Origin: Crocodylus rhombifer
Lineage: Eukaryota > Chordata > Crocodylia > Crocodylidae
Direction of reading: 5' to 3'
Length of the DNA: 64,000 bases
Assembly (NCBI GenBank): GCA_038503035.1
Contig: JAVSML010024009.1
Location: 1-64,000, forward strand
Shown: positions 36,934 through 49,270 of the stretch, piece after piece
Layout of the letters: every line of letters begins with the position of its first letter
Position numbering within the stretch: the stretch's first letter is position 1
Notes under the pieces: model-generated
Database searches by the model: none
Seen by the model: only the letters and a program-made list of their open reading frames with translations
Told to the model about the DNA's origin: nothing
Made by a program: the position numbers and the translations under genes

Positions 36934-37323
36934 GGGGTGCTGATCCACTGTCTGAGGGCCGGATTCTGCCCCCAGATCCACATCAGCCAGCCAAGGAAAC
37001 TGTCCATGGGTTTACTGCCATCAAATTTCCAGACCCCTGGGCAGTCCCAGGCTTGGCGCATCAGGTCAGGTGCACAAAACTGCACGGGCCAGACAGGAGG
37101 GATGCAGGGCCCAATCCCAGCATGCGGGGGTAATGCCGGGCTCTAGGGGCAGATTCAAGCATGCAGGGGCAGCACTGGCTGCAGGCACAAGGCCAGGCTG
37201 GGGGTGGGGACAGGTAGTGTGGGGGCCAGGTGAGGCCATATGGGGCCCTATCCGGGCACATGGGGCTTGGTCCAGCCCTACACCACTCATCTGGTCCACG
37301 GGCCAAAAGCTTGGGCACCACAG
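36934..37323. mobile_element. hAT-like non-autonomous transposon (390 bp)
   Basis: The right end, reverse-complemented, reads CTGTGGTGCCCAAGCTTTTG followed by GGCCCGTGGACCAGATGAG, a typical amniote hAT terminus. The left end (GGGGTGCTGATCCACTG, then GAGGGCCGGATTCTGCC) is more decayed. Flanks TTGTACAA (36926-36933) and TTCTACAA (37324-37331) match at 7 of 8 bases, which sets the boundaries. The interior is GC-rich with repeated GGGGCAG/CAGGC words and has no transposase frame. Confidence 0.78.
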
Positions 37324-37387
37324 TTCTACAAGATATTTTCAAAAAATAAAGAAAAACCACACACTCACACTTTTTAACTAGCTATCT

Positions 37388-37862
37388 TAAGTCCTTAAAA
37401 AGTAATTGGTATAATCTGCCTAATACCCAAGAAGCAAGAGCAAGTTGCTGCAGTAAATACGGGTAAATCAGACCAGTAGTCTTAACTCTAAGCCAAAAAC
37501 CCCTATCAGGTTTCACACCAGCCAGAATATCATAAGTTTTGGAAAGATTGAGTCTAAATCGCATTGACATTGACTTTGCCCCATCTTTTATGCCTCTTGC
37601 AAAGTTTGTGCCATCTAATACAGATACCAGTATTCTAAATATAATTATATTATCTAAAATCTACACCTGCATCGGCATAAATCTACATAAATCATATATA
37701 AATCTATGCCTGTTATCTATACTGTTATATTGCGGCATTGTGAAAGCTGAGGTTTTCAGGTTAAAGACTACTGGTCTGATTTACCAGTACTTACTATAGC
37801 AACTTTCTCTTGCTTCTTAGGTATTAGGTAGGATTTTAGCCAATTACTTTTTAAGAGCTTAG
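37388..37862. mobile_element. Fold-back/MITE element with about 110-bp inverted arms
   Basis: The left arm (37388-37500) contains CCTTAAAAAGTAATTGG, GAAGCAAGAGCAAGTTGCTG and GGTAAATCAGACCAGTAGTC. The right arm (about 37745-37862) carries the reverse complement of all three in mirrored order: GACTACTGGTCTGATTTACC, TAGCAACTTTCTCTTGCTTC and CCAATTACTTTTTAAG. Arm identity is roughly 80% by eye. The AT-rich spacer of about 240 bp has no coding frame. Long inverted arms with a non-coding centre fit a MITE or fold-back DNA transposon. Superfamily and target duplication are not resolved. Confidence 0.8.
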
Positions 37863-37904
37863 TCTGCCAGGGTGAGAAGAGCTCTATTCCCATTTCAACA
37901 ATGC

Positions 37905-38035
37905 CCTTGAGCATGTGTTTAACCTTAATTGTGCAAACAGTGGTCCCACTGAAATCAATAGGACTACTCGTGTACATGAAGTTAAGTATACACTTAAACG
38001 TGTCACCTGGTTGGGATCAGACCATTCAGCACAGA
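37905..38035. repeat. Fragment of a common amniote interspersed repeat
   Basis: GAGCATGTGTTTAACCTTAATTGTGC, CCCACTGAAATCAATAGGAC and TAAACGTGTCACCTGGTTGGG resemble a frequent sauropsid repeat with 'gcatgtgcttaa ... ccattgacttcaatggg ... ttgctggatcggggcc'. Boundaries are uncertain and I cannot name the family. Confidence 0.45.
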
Positions 38036-38054
38036 GCAGGACAGTCATCAAGAT

Positions 38055-38245
38055 CAGTGCTACTCAAACTCAGCCCTCACAATCATGTCATCTAGCTCAG
38101 GGGCCCGGATCTGGAAATCTGGCAGGGAGGAGCGGTGTTAACTGATGCCCGGTACTGCCAAATTTCTGGACCGGCCCTGCACACTAGATCATGCCAGATT
38201 GCATGCCACTCATCTGGCCTGGGGACAGACGGTTGAACACCGCTC
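38055..38245. mobile_element. Short hAT-like MITE (191 bp)
   Basis: The left end reads CAGTGCTACTCAAACTC. The right end, reverse-complemented, reads GAGCGGTGTTCAACCGTC. Flanks ATCAAGAT (38047-38054) and ATCTAGAT (38246-38253) are an 8-bp duplication with one mismatch. GGCCCGGATCTGG inside is typical of these elements. No coding capacity. Confidence 0.75.
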
Positions 38246-38253
38246 ATCTAGAT

Positions 38254-39023
38254 CATCTTCCCAAATTGTCACATTTCCCTGTACAACTGGACCAAGAGAT
38301 AACACTACAGCACAGAAAGTAAATGAAGACGAGGAGCATTCAAAAACCAACATGGCAGAGGTGAATTCCACTTGGCTTTCCATAAAAGTCACTAAACCAC
38401 TAGCTGACTAGGATTCAGCCCAAATCCAAATCCTCCAACGTGGCCCAAGAAGATGGACAGGAGTTCATAGCACATACGTAGAGCCAGCACACTCCTGACT
38501 GGGAAAGTTCAGCACAGTTTAATCTGGTTCCAGTAGATGACATGGCACCAGCAAGCAGAGCAGCAAGGGCATTAAGTGTGGATTCACTTAACCGAAGGGC
38601 TCCTGTGGAACGGGTATAAATCTAAGGAACAAAACAGTTGCTGATACTCAGATAGTACAAGAAGGGGACACTAGATAAAAGCCCAGTGTAGCCTTAATAA
38701 AGCATGGATTTGGGCTCACTCAAAAGAATTTCCTTCCTCCAGTTCTGGCCTTGGCTGGATCTTCTCCCTGAGATATAACGGTGGCAATACAGGTAGAGCT
38801 TAGTGAGTTAATTGCAGGGAACCAATTTCTTCATTCTCACCCAGGTGCTTTCCTAAAACACAATATGGATCAGGGCGGTTTTTTGGACAGAAATGGGCAG
38901 AACGTTTGAGGGCAGCTCAGAGAGTAAATCTCGAGAGCGGCTCGCCTAATTTCTTTCATTGTGCAGGTGGTATCGAGTTAGAGAAGCTGGTATGTTGTCA
39001 GAGCCGCAGCCTGAAACAGAAGT
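38254..39023. other. Unassigned non-coding DNA
   Basis: No gene or repeat family recognised. Confidence 0.4.
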
Positions 39024-39300
39024 TGAGAGAAAAGGGAAATCTACTTCTGGGCACAGCTGAATTAGGCAACATTTTTTTTTTTTTCCTTCTGCCTCCTGAC
39101 ATCTTGAGGAGGTTTGGCCTGAATTCGGTGAAAGGCTCCAGACAAACTAAGTCGCTAGCAAGAAATCCCACAACTCTTCCACCCATTTGTGCGCAGTGGC
39201 ACAAATCAAGTAAAAGAAATACCCAAGGACCTAAAGAGGCTACAAAAGGGCAGCCCAATATTTGCCAGGCTGCCTCGGACTTAAGTGACCCAGACAAGAC
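39024..39300. repeat. Unclassified interspersed repeat, copy B
   Basis: Second copy of the repeat at 29682-29960, same orientation, about 9.3 kb away. It lacks the 13-bp TTTGGTATTCACC of copy A and has an extra short word near AAAGAGGCTACAAAAGG. On the minus strand both copies share a stretch of open frame with GPWVF and LCHCAQM words, but each is continued by unrelated sequence. Confidence 0.8.
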
Positions 39301-41254
39301 GCCTAATAGTATTACCACGTTAACCTTTTGCCAGCAACCATCTGTCATCCCAAACTGCAAGGTTACATCTGCTCTCAGATGCCACCCTGCTGTTAGCCAT
39401 TGCGGCCATCGTATCAGAACCTAACAGAGCATCATACCTTTGCAGCGGTACATCCAGAGGTTGGAAATCTCGCCCACCCCCCCACCCGGGCTTTGAGCCA
39501 AACCTGCTCACTCCTTCCAACAATCCAATCTGTAGCCACAGGCATTACCATTTGGACCTATATTTGTCAACTCAGTTCATTTATTTTGCCCTAGCTCCTC
39601 TGTCAACAGTTCCAACTGGTTCACTTTGAGCAAAGAGGTTTCCCCTCCTATCTACCTACTGCTGTACTCGGGAACGTGCTGGGCAGAGCCGCGAGGGCTT
39701 TGGCAGGCGATACGGGACAGCATTAACTTTCCACATAGTTCTCGTCACCAAATAGTTTATTGCTTGATCTTTGCCCTCCTGTCCCACCCTGGTCTGCTTT
39801 AGGAGTCCTCAGATTACATGGGATGCACACCGCTGGGAGGCCAAGCTATTGGCCCCACTTGCAGAACAAACATCCTCTCTGCTCCCCCACTCTTTCTTTC
39901 AGGTCCCACAAACTGGACTTTATGGCCATCAGTTAATCCCCTATCCCTCTCACACGCACACGGAAACGTAGAGATATAGTATCAGTCCCATTTTACACAT
40001 GGCTGAAATGAGCTGAACAGCCATGGCCAATCTTCAGGGAAGGCAAGCCTCCCACGCATGAATCTGGATTTCTGGTCCCTTGCAATAGCCACAAAAAAAT
40101 CCCCATTAAACAAGCCAAAGAACCCCCACAAAAACAAAAGTACCCTATTTTCAGCACCTTACTTACAGCGACTACAATCCAACACTTTTTTCAAAGGTCT
40201 TCACTACACTCAACAAAGTCTGCATAAGCGAGTCTTTCTAGTACCTTCAACTAGCGGCCCTACAAACAACCACGCTCCATTAAAAGATTACAAGCATGAA
40301 ACGTGATATTGGTTTCCTCTCCCCTCCAAGTAGTTAGGCACAATACATTTCATCATAAAGGCTGCTTTGTTCTGTGCGTGCATACACGCACACGTATGTG
40401 TAAGCTACATATATATTAGCTATATACATATGATCTCTGGGCTTGAAACGCATTCAAGAATGAAAGGTAATACCTTCACAAGATTAACAGCAGATGGTTT
40501 AGCCTGGAAATACTGTAACTGAGGGACGTCTCAAGGAAAGTGCCATGGAAAAGCTCCGGGTGTGGCATGAAAACCAAAATACATACTTGCCATGATAAGA
40601 GTGAGGGAACAGACAAACGACTGGCAGAGGCCCACAACACAACTGCCACCCTGGGAAGAAATCCCGTCTTGCCCTCGGACTGAAAAGGAAAAAGGAACGT
40701 ACAAGATCAGCTAGAAATAACTAGTAATTGCCTAGTAATGGATATCATCCACAGTGTGCATACCAATCTGTCTTAGTAAAACTGCCTTGAAACAGTACCA
40801 GCAAACATTAAAAAAAAACATTTTTCAGAGTTTATGCTCCGTCAACCTTTTTTTTTTTTTTTTTGCAGTTCCCTCCACTTGGATGGTACATATCCGAGTT
40901 GGTGTTGCTGCTGTTTACCCAGTAAGACTTTCTGGTCCCCAAAGCTGTTGCAGCTGCGCTGTTAGCCCTGCAAGGGAAAGGTTATCCAGAGGCGAGTACT
41001 CGTGTTCCTATTTTGAGATGAGCTGGAAACATGTCAGTTGGTATTCTGGCATTGTGTGTAGCTTGCTGCAATGTTTGTATGTGGGATCAAACTGGAGTCG
41101 GTGCCTTTTTGAAATCAGTTGACTTGGCATGGAAGTCTGAGTCCCGTTTACCATATCGAGGGACACAATACCTTTCTCCAGGATAAGTCCCACTGGTTTC
41201 AACGGGGATTTTTGGGTAGAATGAGGATGCAACACACACGAACTCTTTGGCTCA
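39301..41254. other. Unassigned non-coding DNA with a short MIR-like patch
   Basis: AGTATCAGTCCCATTTTACACATGG at about 39978-40002 matches the antisense MIR/L2 'attatccccattttacagatgg' word. CA/TA-rich alternating sequence occurs at 40376-40432. A T17 run ending GCAG at 40848-40868 mimics a splice acceptor, but no exon follows convincingly. Confidence 0.4.
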
Positions 41255-41372
41255 TAAGTACTATTGTACAGAGGATAAAGTTGAGACCTAGATGACCTGT
41301 TTAAGGTCACAGAAATACATGCTAGAGCAGGAATCAGAATTCAAGAGCTTGCCCAGACCCTGCCTCGTGCAC
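41255..41372 (-). repeat. L2/MIR-type retroposon relic
   Basis: GTACAGAGGATAAAGTTGAG, GACCTGTTTAAGGTCACAGA, GAGCAGGAATCAGAATTCAAG and CAGACCCTGCCTCGTGC follow, in order, the familiar L2/MIR 3' sequence 'acagatgaggaaactgag ... gacttgcccaaggtcacaca ... cagagccaggattcgaac'. Diverged but unmistakable. Confidence 0.72.
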
Positions 41373-44300
41373 AGAAATGCCCATATTGTACTTGCAGATC
41401 ATGCATTTGCATTGCAAATTGAGTAGCTGTGTGCGTAAATGGCTATATGTACAAGTATATGCATATTCTGCAGGCACAGCTACGGAAAATCCAGCCCAGG
41501 GTGTTCCGTCTACAAGTCAAATGCTGTCTCCAATTGCTAAACCTTAAATAAAAACACAAGTTGTTACAATTCATGAGAAGCTTAATATTTATTACAGATA
41601 TTTCAAGCGCGCTGCTATGCAGAGAATCTCTGTTACTGTCTCGAGTGATTATTCAAAAGATGGGAAGAAGAAAGAATAGCCTTTGATGGTAACAAAAAAA
41701 GTGAGTGTGGAGAAAACAATGTTTCACAGCCAAGAGGCCAATGAAAATACTATATATTTATAAAGGAAATGAAAACCTGTCAGGAGTAAAATGAACTCAA
41801 CAACAGATCCTGGGCTAAACAAAGAGGAGGAGGCACTAAAAAGATACTGCTGGATGGAAAATGCTACACATCACGTCTGCTTTCCCTTAAGAGGATTCCA
41901 ATTTAACGGAAACAAAATTCGAGAGCAAGAGAGAGACTGTACGTACAGCTCCTCTAGTGCATGGCCTGGACCAGACTCGACGCTTACTGAAGTCGATGGC
42001 TGTATCGATCTTGGACTACCCAGTGCTAAGTGCCCGGAAGACTCTCGTTGTGCCGAGAGCATAGTCAGATGAAAAATGGGTCATCTCTCAGAGTCCAGGA
42101 ACACTGATATTCGGGGGCAACCCGAGGATCACCCTCAAACAGCCCAGGTCCCATGAGACGACGCTACATGGAAGCCTGCAAAGCAGTCGCCTTTGTGCTT
42201 CCTGTTCCTCAAAGGACGGCCCTTTTAGGAATTAGTCCGACTGCGCCCTGGCGCGTTCCAAGCACGCGGCCGGGGTAACAAGCTTGGCTTCGCGGCCTGA
42301 GTTTCAACCGAGATTGCAGGGCTTGGCTGCATCCGGCCGGTGGTTGAGCCAAGGAGTACACACAGTCAGCAAGCAAGGGCCTTTAGGGTGTCATTAGGGT
42401 CAACTATCAGCAAGAACATAGCCTCTGGATTCTGCATTCAATGGAGAGTCCTGCTGGAGATTCAATGCATTAAGCAAAAGCAATGGCCTGCCATGCTGTT
42501 CAACAAATTGCAGCATCAACGGCAGTGGAAATTTTGTCCCACTCCCCGCTCGAACAGATTTGCTCTCCGTGGCCTAATTGAAGGCCTGACCCCTCTAGTG
42601 AGGCAACCAACATGCGCGCCGAGTGTTTCTGTGCATTTCTGATGCGACTAATCGGTCCGCAGGGGAAACTAACACCAGAAACCTCTTCTATCAACCACAT
42701 GCTGCTAGAGTCCTAGGTGGGCAGAGGTGAGAAAGCAGAGATTTGACATAGAAAACTGAACTCATTGGCTTGCCTGGTCAGCTAACATTAAGTGGAAGAG
42801 CTGCACTTGCAGGCATGGAGCTTCTTCAAGGGTCTGCTCATCCGCTTTATCAAGGATATTTAGCAGAGAAGCCAAACCACCACCACTAGCAGATCTCTGC
42901 ATAACCTTATTTTCAAATGCTAAATAAAAGGATAAATATTTAGTGCTAACATTCAGATGGTTGACCATATACTCGACTAACGTTGGCTCGATAGAAGTCT
43001 TATCGCAACTCAGGAGCAAAACTTGGACCCCACATCTCATGCGATGCTGGGTAATCTGGGTCGGTGTTACACAAATTGCACAAGCTGTGGCTGATTTTAT
43101 ATCAGCAGCATAAGTGTTCCATAGCTGGTGTGTTTATCCCAATTATTACTATTATATTTAATGGAGAAAACACTCATTGCATCTGACAACATTACTGACA
43201 CTGTTGAAAGGATAATTTATGTGAATTACTTGGCTGAAATGATTTTTTTTCCCCCCAGATATTTTTCTTCAACCATCAAAAACCGAAAGAGAAGTCTTAA
43301 AAAACTGGAATCCCAATAATCTGGGCTAGATTTCCCACAAAAGCCCTAGGGAAGCAGACAAAACAAGATAATCTAGCAAAGCATAACTCATACTGAAGAA
43401 AAGAGTGGCAACACCCTGCAAAGGATAAGCTATGTCATCAGCATTCGCAATTTGCCTTCCTCGCGAACAGCTAGTTGTTCCACTGGATCGCTGTCAGTAT
43501 GGGAAGCCAATCACCGAACAACAGGGGATTTCTCCAATAGCTAAGGTCAACTTCAAGGTCTCAGTTCTTGTGCTGTTCTTGTATGAACTGGACTCTATTC
43601 AGCAGCAAAATAGTGAAGAGCTTCAGATACGGTCACAACAAGCACGTTGCAAAGCCAATGGGCAACGAAACTTTTCAAGACCAGCGGTTTCAATCCTGGA
43701 TATAAACATGTGATCATTTTTATCAGATAAGAGTGTCAAGTCTTTGTGCCAGCATCTGTGAAAGCAGAATCAAGACCGGCAGCACTGTTCCTTGTTATAG
43801 CGCACAGAACATGAAACCAACACCCCCAACAAAGACACTTTATCCTCCCTGGGCACATCAAAGGCAATGCTCAGATGCTCTCATTGTTTGATACTGATTC
43901 CCCTGATTATTTGAAATATCCAGACATGTACTCGGAGGCTTTTGGGCAGCTCATGTGCCTGAAGTCAGCAAAATCCAGAGGAAAGGAACACAGTGTTGCT
44001 GCTCGCTGAACCCCATGAATAAATAAAGACGCCAACTCTGACAATTTCTGAAAGTAGGTGTCCAGAACTTGGAGCTTCTCCATCTTACTGTGCAAAGCAA
44101 CTGGAGTTCGTTCCTTCCCCCTTTCAGCCAATATATTGACAGACCTTGCTAATATAAAACTCAATTAATCAAAACTAGAGTCAAGTTCTTGCACGAACTT
44201 CCCCGTGCGAAACCCAGGTTAACGCATTTAGCAACGGAATTGGAGATGGACAGCTTCAGGTTCCACATCTCGCCGCACCGGCGCTCTCCCCGCGAATGAG

Positions 44301-45849
44301 CAACCCGTGCAATTCTGCATGCTGTTTCTGCTTTCCCAGACCGGGATTAAACCAGAGTTAACAGTACGAGTTGCTACAGCTAGAGCTAAAGGACCAATTC
44401 TTTCTACGCGGGGTTGTCGCCAGCTCGTCCGCCGAGATTGGCACAGAAAGAAACTGATGAAACATATGCTCTCCAGAAAGTTGCAGCTGCACATTATTCA
44501 GTTTGTTCCCCGGTTACAGATTGTGATGGTGTAGACTTCGCTGCTCTATTACTTTCTGTACGCGTAGAGGGGACGATCTTTGCTTTGTCCCCTTCCCTAG
44601 CTCTGCTCCTAGAGCCTGCTCTGGGGCTGCCAGTGCGTAAAAACACTCTGCACAGATGAACCCAGAAGCAAAATCTTGAACGCTGTAAATAAGGGGCTTG
44701 TAAATAAGGTAGAGGCAGGAAGTCTCAAGAAATTTAAAGGTCTGTTAGGCAAGATGATGAAAAAAGGAAACAGTTATCACCCCACATCAGCAAAGGAAAT
44801 AATTACAAAAAGAGTCCCAGTAGTAGAAACTGTCAGGGGTTCCTGATCAGACTTTTAAAGCTGCCACCGTCCCCTCACCCACCCAACCGAGGCAACCAGT
44901 ACTGGGCTATCATCTGGGCTGCTCTTTGCCACACAAACTGCCAGTACATTTTTAGCCCTGAAACCAGAGCGAGACCCTCCACAGTAGCACGTGCAATGCT
45001 GGCATGACTAAGTGGCGGACTAGCAATGGATGCTCCCTTGTGAAATCAGCTCTAATAGGAGGAATTGCTGCTCCCTGGTCCTCTCTTTGTGATCAAGCAA
45101 CACTTTTTTCCACCCCCAGCTTATACAGTACATAAGTCCAACATGCTGTGTTGCTGCTAGCAGGGGTAGCCAGTGAACTGAAAAACAACACTCGGAGGCA
45201 GCCAACCTCATGTTTAATGCAGCACTTCACACCGATTTGTTTTTCCAGGGGCTCCCAAGGTGACTCACCTGAAGGCTATACAAGCCAGAATTTCCTCCTG
45301 GGTTCAACTCAGAGGGATGCCTGCTTTTTTAAGCCTTCATCCTGCCAGAACATAGCCTTTCAAATGGCAGGGCTGCACACCTCAGCCCAGAAACCCCACC
45401 TCTCCCTTTGGAACAGCTGCTCCCGGAAGAATCCCATCTGGCTTTTCTTTTCATTTTATTGCTGGCTCGCCGCTACAGCTGTGTGTGTTAATGCTTTACG
45501 CTGTGGGATCAGGGACAGATTTTTACCCTTGCATGAAAAGTGAGGCTTTAAGACAAAGTCCCGTTTCCAGTGCTGCTTATTCGGAGAGGTCCTGGACACC
45601 GCAGCATGAAGAAGGATCAGGAGGAGGCTATATAAAGTGAACTGTGCACTTCAGAGCCAGCTGCCTGATGGAATCGGAAATCTCTTCAAAGTGACCTTAC
45701 TATTCAAGGAGCAGCTGGGGTGATTGAAGGGGGTATGCTGCTAGATATCCCCATCTGCTGCTGCCTCCTAAAGAACCAGGAGTTGCAGAACATCAGTAGA
45801 GAGGGTATAATGGCCCAGTTGCTATTCTCTGCTCCATTACAACACTAAG
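41373..45849. other. Unassigned non-coding DNA
   Basis: More CpG than average at 42230-42330 and 44180-44420, but not dense or long enough for a CpG island. Openings at 42762-43040 (minus) and 45148-45543 (plus) have no known domain. No repeat body recognised. Confidence 0.4.
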
Positions 45850-46710
45850 ATGTGGGGGGATGTGGGCACACTAGAAGGGAGGAATAGGCCACAATCAGGC
45901 CTGGACAGGTTACAGGGGTGGGCGGATGAGAACAGGACGGGATTCAACACTGACAAGTGCAAGGTGCTGCACCTGGGGAGGAACAACCGGCACCAGACCT
46001 ACAGGCTGGGGAACTCCCCTCTCGTCAGTGCAGAGGCAGAAAAGGATCTTGGAGTCGTCATTGATGCCAAGATGAACATGGGCCGGCAGTGTGGGGATGC
46101 AGGCAGGAAGGCCAACTGTACCTTGGCATGCATCTGCAAACGCATCTCGAGCAGGTCCAAGGAGGTGATCCTCCCCCGCCATGCAGCGCTGGTCAGGCCG
46201 CAGCTGGAGTACTGCATCCCGTTCTGGGTGCCACACTTCAGGGGGGACGTGGACAGCATGGAGAGGGTCCAGAGGAGGCCACTCGCATGATCTGGGGACA
46301 GCAGGGCAGGCGCTACGAGGGGAGGCTACGGGACCTGAACCTGTTCAGCCTCCACAAGAGAAGGCTGAGGGGGATCTAGTGGCCTGTTACAAGCTGGTCG
46401 GGGGGACCAGCAGGCACTGGGGGAGTCCCTGTTCCCCCGGGCACTGCCAGGAGTGACCAGGAATAACGGTCACAAGCTGGCAGAGGGTAGATTCAGACTA
46501 GATATCAGGAGGCGCTACTTCACGGTCAGGGTGGCTAGGAGCTGGAACCAACTCCCAAGCAAAGTGGTGCTGGCTCCTGCCCTGGGGGTCTTTAAGAGGA
46601 GGCTGGATGAACACCTTGCTGGGGTTGTTTGACCCCAGTGCTCTTTCCTGCCATGGCCGGGGGTCAGACTTGATGATCTGCTCAGGTCCCTTCCCACCTA
46701 GAAACTATGA
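45850..46710 (+). mobile_element. CR1 LINE 3' fragment with end of ORF2
   Basis: A 5'-truncated CR1 retrotransposon. The frame at 45850-46290 encodes the region after the reverse-transcriptase core, with the hallmark words FNTDKCKVLHLG, KDLGVVIDAKM, SRSKEVILPRHAALVRPQLEYC and SMERVQRR. The frame then shifts by one base near 46271 and continues with MIWGQQGRR, LNLFSLHKRRL and, after a further shift, NGHKLAEGRFRLDIRRRYF and ending in FKRRLDEHLAGVV. The 3' end is at CACCTAGAAACTATGAAAA. Without the N-terminal endonuclease and RT core, and frameshifted, it cannot move. This is the least diverged CR1 in the window and close in style to crocodilian CR1s. Confidence 0.92.
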
Positions 46711-49270
46711 AAATATTAAAAGTGGTGGTAGTAGGGGGAAACCTTTCCTTCTACTGTGAAAGTCACTACAACAAATAGGCTTGGCGGACAAAAAGGGAAG
46801 TTAGGCAGTGGGTCGAAGTATTTTCTGAACTCCTCGCATAAGTTCTACTATTGCAACATCTACTACCACATGCAGATGCCCAAACCAAGGATCTCAGATC
46901 CATATTTACAGACTCATTAAAAGCATTAGGAAAATAATTTCAGGCCCTAGCGACCTACAGAAGAAGTAGTCAGATTTCCAGAGATGCCGTAAGTCTATAG
47001 CTGCAACGGAAGCCAACAAGAACATTAGGAATCAAGCTAGAAATTCTCAGCCATATTTATATGTTATATCATGCTGCTCAACCGCATAGCTTGCTTTATT
47101 AATGCTTTCATATGGAAAAAAAGGAAAATTAAAATATGCATACCTAGAATTGTATATGGCATTACCCATGAGTGTTCAGATGCATACACCACTTCCATTA
47201 AGTTAAACTGGAATTATCTAGGTTTCAGGGAGTCGGTGCCGACTTTGTATCGACTTGAACACTGTCTTGGGCTCTTCGGTAAATCCTGGCTTTAAGTCAA
47301 TTCCTTGTCATGATAGTACACCAAAAAAATCCCAAAATGAAAATAAAGGTTCATATTTATCTTAAAATCTATTTCCCGAATATAGCCAACACTTATGGCT
47401 CTCCTCTCTGCCTGCCTAAGCCTAAGGCATAAAGAGACCTTGTAAACGTATTAGAGGTACGTATTAGAGTCTCACTGCTCCGTGACTCAACAAAACCATG
47501 TCTGACTCTTTAATCCACAACAAATCTTGGTAATTTCTACCCCTTCAAAGTTTTAATAATCATACTGGGAAGGTTTATCAAATGATAATGAAGTCAGCTT
47601 GGTAGTAATGCTGCAGGGTTTAGAGAAACTAGTGTTACCAAGAAACGACAGCACCCCCATTGAAGGGAACAAGTATCGGGCTAGTTCCTTTTTAAAAGCT
47701 GATGAGAGGTGGTTTTAAAACAACTCCCATATGAAGTTGCCCCCGCAAAAAAATCAGCAATAGAAGCTCAACGAAAATATAATTCAAGGACATCCCAACA
47801 ACAGGAGATTCAGTGGCTCTGGGGAATTGCTAGAAAGATGCAGAACCTATTACCTCCAGGCTAATGATCTGAATCCAGCACAGGTGATTAGCAACCAAAA
47901 ACCGTGCCCATCTTGTGAGTGCTTTCGGTTACGCTTCTCATGAGCCTGATGATTTCAGTCAAGTTCGCGTGTCCACAACAGCCGCGGTCCCAACAGGAAA
48001 GCCACGGACTGCGTGGCCACAAAAGGTGAGCCACCCTACATGAGGGTATCGTCTTAAATCTTCGATGACAGGAGAGCCTACAGGTCTCCTCCCCATGCTG
48101 CACCCACTCTATTTAAGAGGAGGCTTCAGGGTAAGATTTTCAGAAGAACCTGAGGGAATCGGTGTGAACTTGCAGCACGTCAGCTATCCCAGTGTGCACG
48201 TCTTAACTTCACCATATGCGAGACAGATTGTCCCACTTTCAGTGAAGAACAAGCTAAACTGCATTTACCAGGGGGTGAGGGGCAACTATAACGCAGCACA
48301 GATAATATGCTGCAAGTTCACCTCTTAGCTTACTGCACAGAAACTGGTTTGTATCCCCATGCACCTAACTCCCACTGAAATTCAGCGGGACAGGGAACGC
48401 AAGTCCACTTAGGCTCCACCAAAAGGCCCAGACTTGCCATACAGGCCATCAAATGGACTCCTTCCACAGGCGATGGGTGGGTGGCATACCCAAAGCAGCC
48501 GAAGACGCAGCTTTGTATCACCAGATATCGAGTAGCACGGGATCCAAAATCCACAATATAGAATTTAGCCTCTGATTACAGATGTGAACCATTTCGATCC
48601 TTCTCTTGTGATCCAATGGAGAAGCACAGTTGTATGTGCCCCTCACAAGTATCAACTAACTGTGACATTTGCACACCTCAAAGCACCATTTACCACAAAA
48701 GCAGCAGATCCGAGGGCCTGTGTCGTCCCCATTCTACTGGAGTCAAGTCTCCTGAACAAAGTCCTCATAAACTATTTTTTCCCCCTATTCTCTAACTTGT
48801 ATTGTTAGGGGGATGCAATTGAAGTGCATCTAGTGTAGAAAACATCACACAATTTTTCCCCCAGTTCTCATTTCTTCTTGCAACAAATGCAGGCTGTGAT
48901 TTGCCTCTAGGAATATACCCCACAGGAAAGACCCATTCCCCTTTCAAGATGAAAAGCCCTGAAATGAGACTTCTCAAAGATGCCCAAATCCATGGTCTAA
49001 ATTTGAAAGCTCCAAGGATTGTGCACGACTAAGAAACCAGACCTCGAATGTATATCATCTTTGGGTGAAGATCGTCATCTTTACCATCTTTGGTTTTGCA
49101 ACCGATTTAAATGAGGCAAGGATTTCACCCCATGGCTTTGCAAGTTCCTAAAAGAACAGCACCGTATCGACACTGGAGTCCACAAATTGCCACAAATGAA
49201 AAGGGACAATGTTTAGGTCGCAAGGCTTCCCGTACAACAGGGGACCATCAATACACAAACAACACGTGCA
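46711..49270. other. Unassigned non-coding DNA
   Basis: No gene recognised. The region near 48350-48420 has CCACTGAAATTCAGCGGGAC, part of the 'cactgaagtcaatggg' repeat group. Nothing else can be assigned. Confidence 0.4.

Noticed and set aside
40848..41122. T17-GCAG splice-acceptor-like site followed by an open frame
   Set aside because: The poly-T looks like a homopolymer, the following frame has no known domain, and no matching donor gives a convincing exon.
42230..42330. Possible CpG island
   Set aside because: CpG is raised only over about 100 bp, there is no accompanying exon or promoter signal, and the length is below usual island criteria.
42762..43040. 92-codon minus-strand frame of protein-like composition
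   Set aside because: Composition is plausible, but there is no recognised family, no splice context, and a frame of this length is expected by chance. A protein search would settle it.
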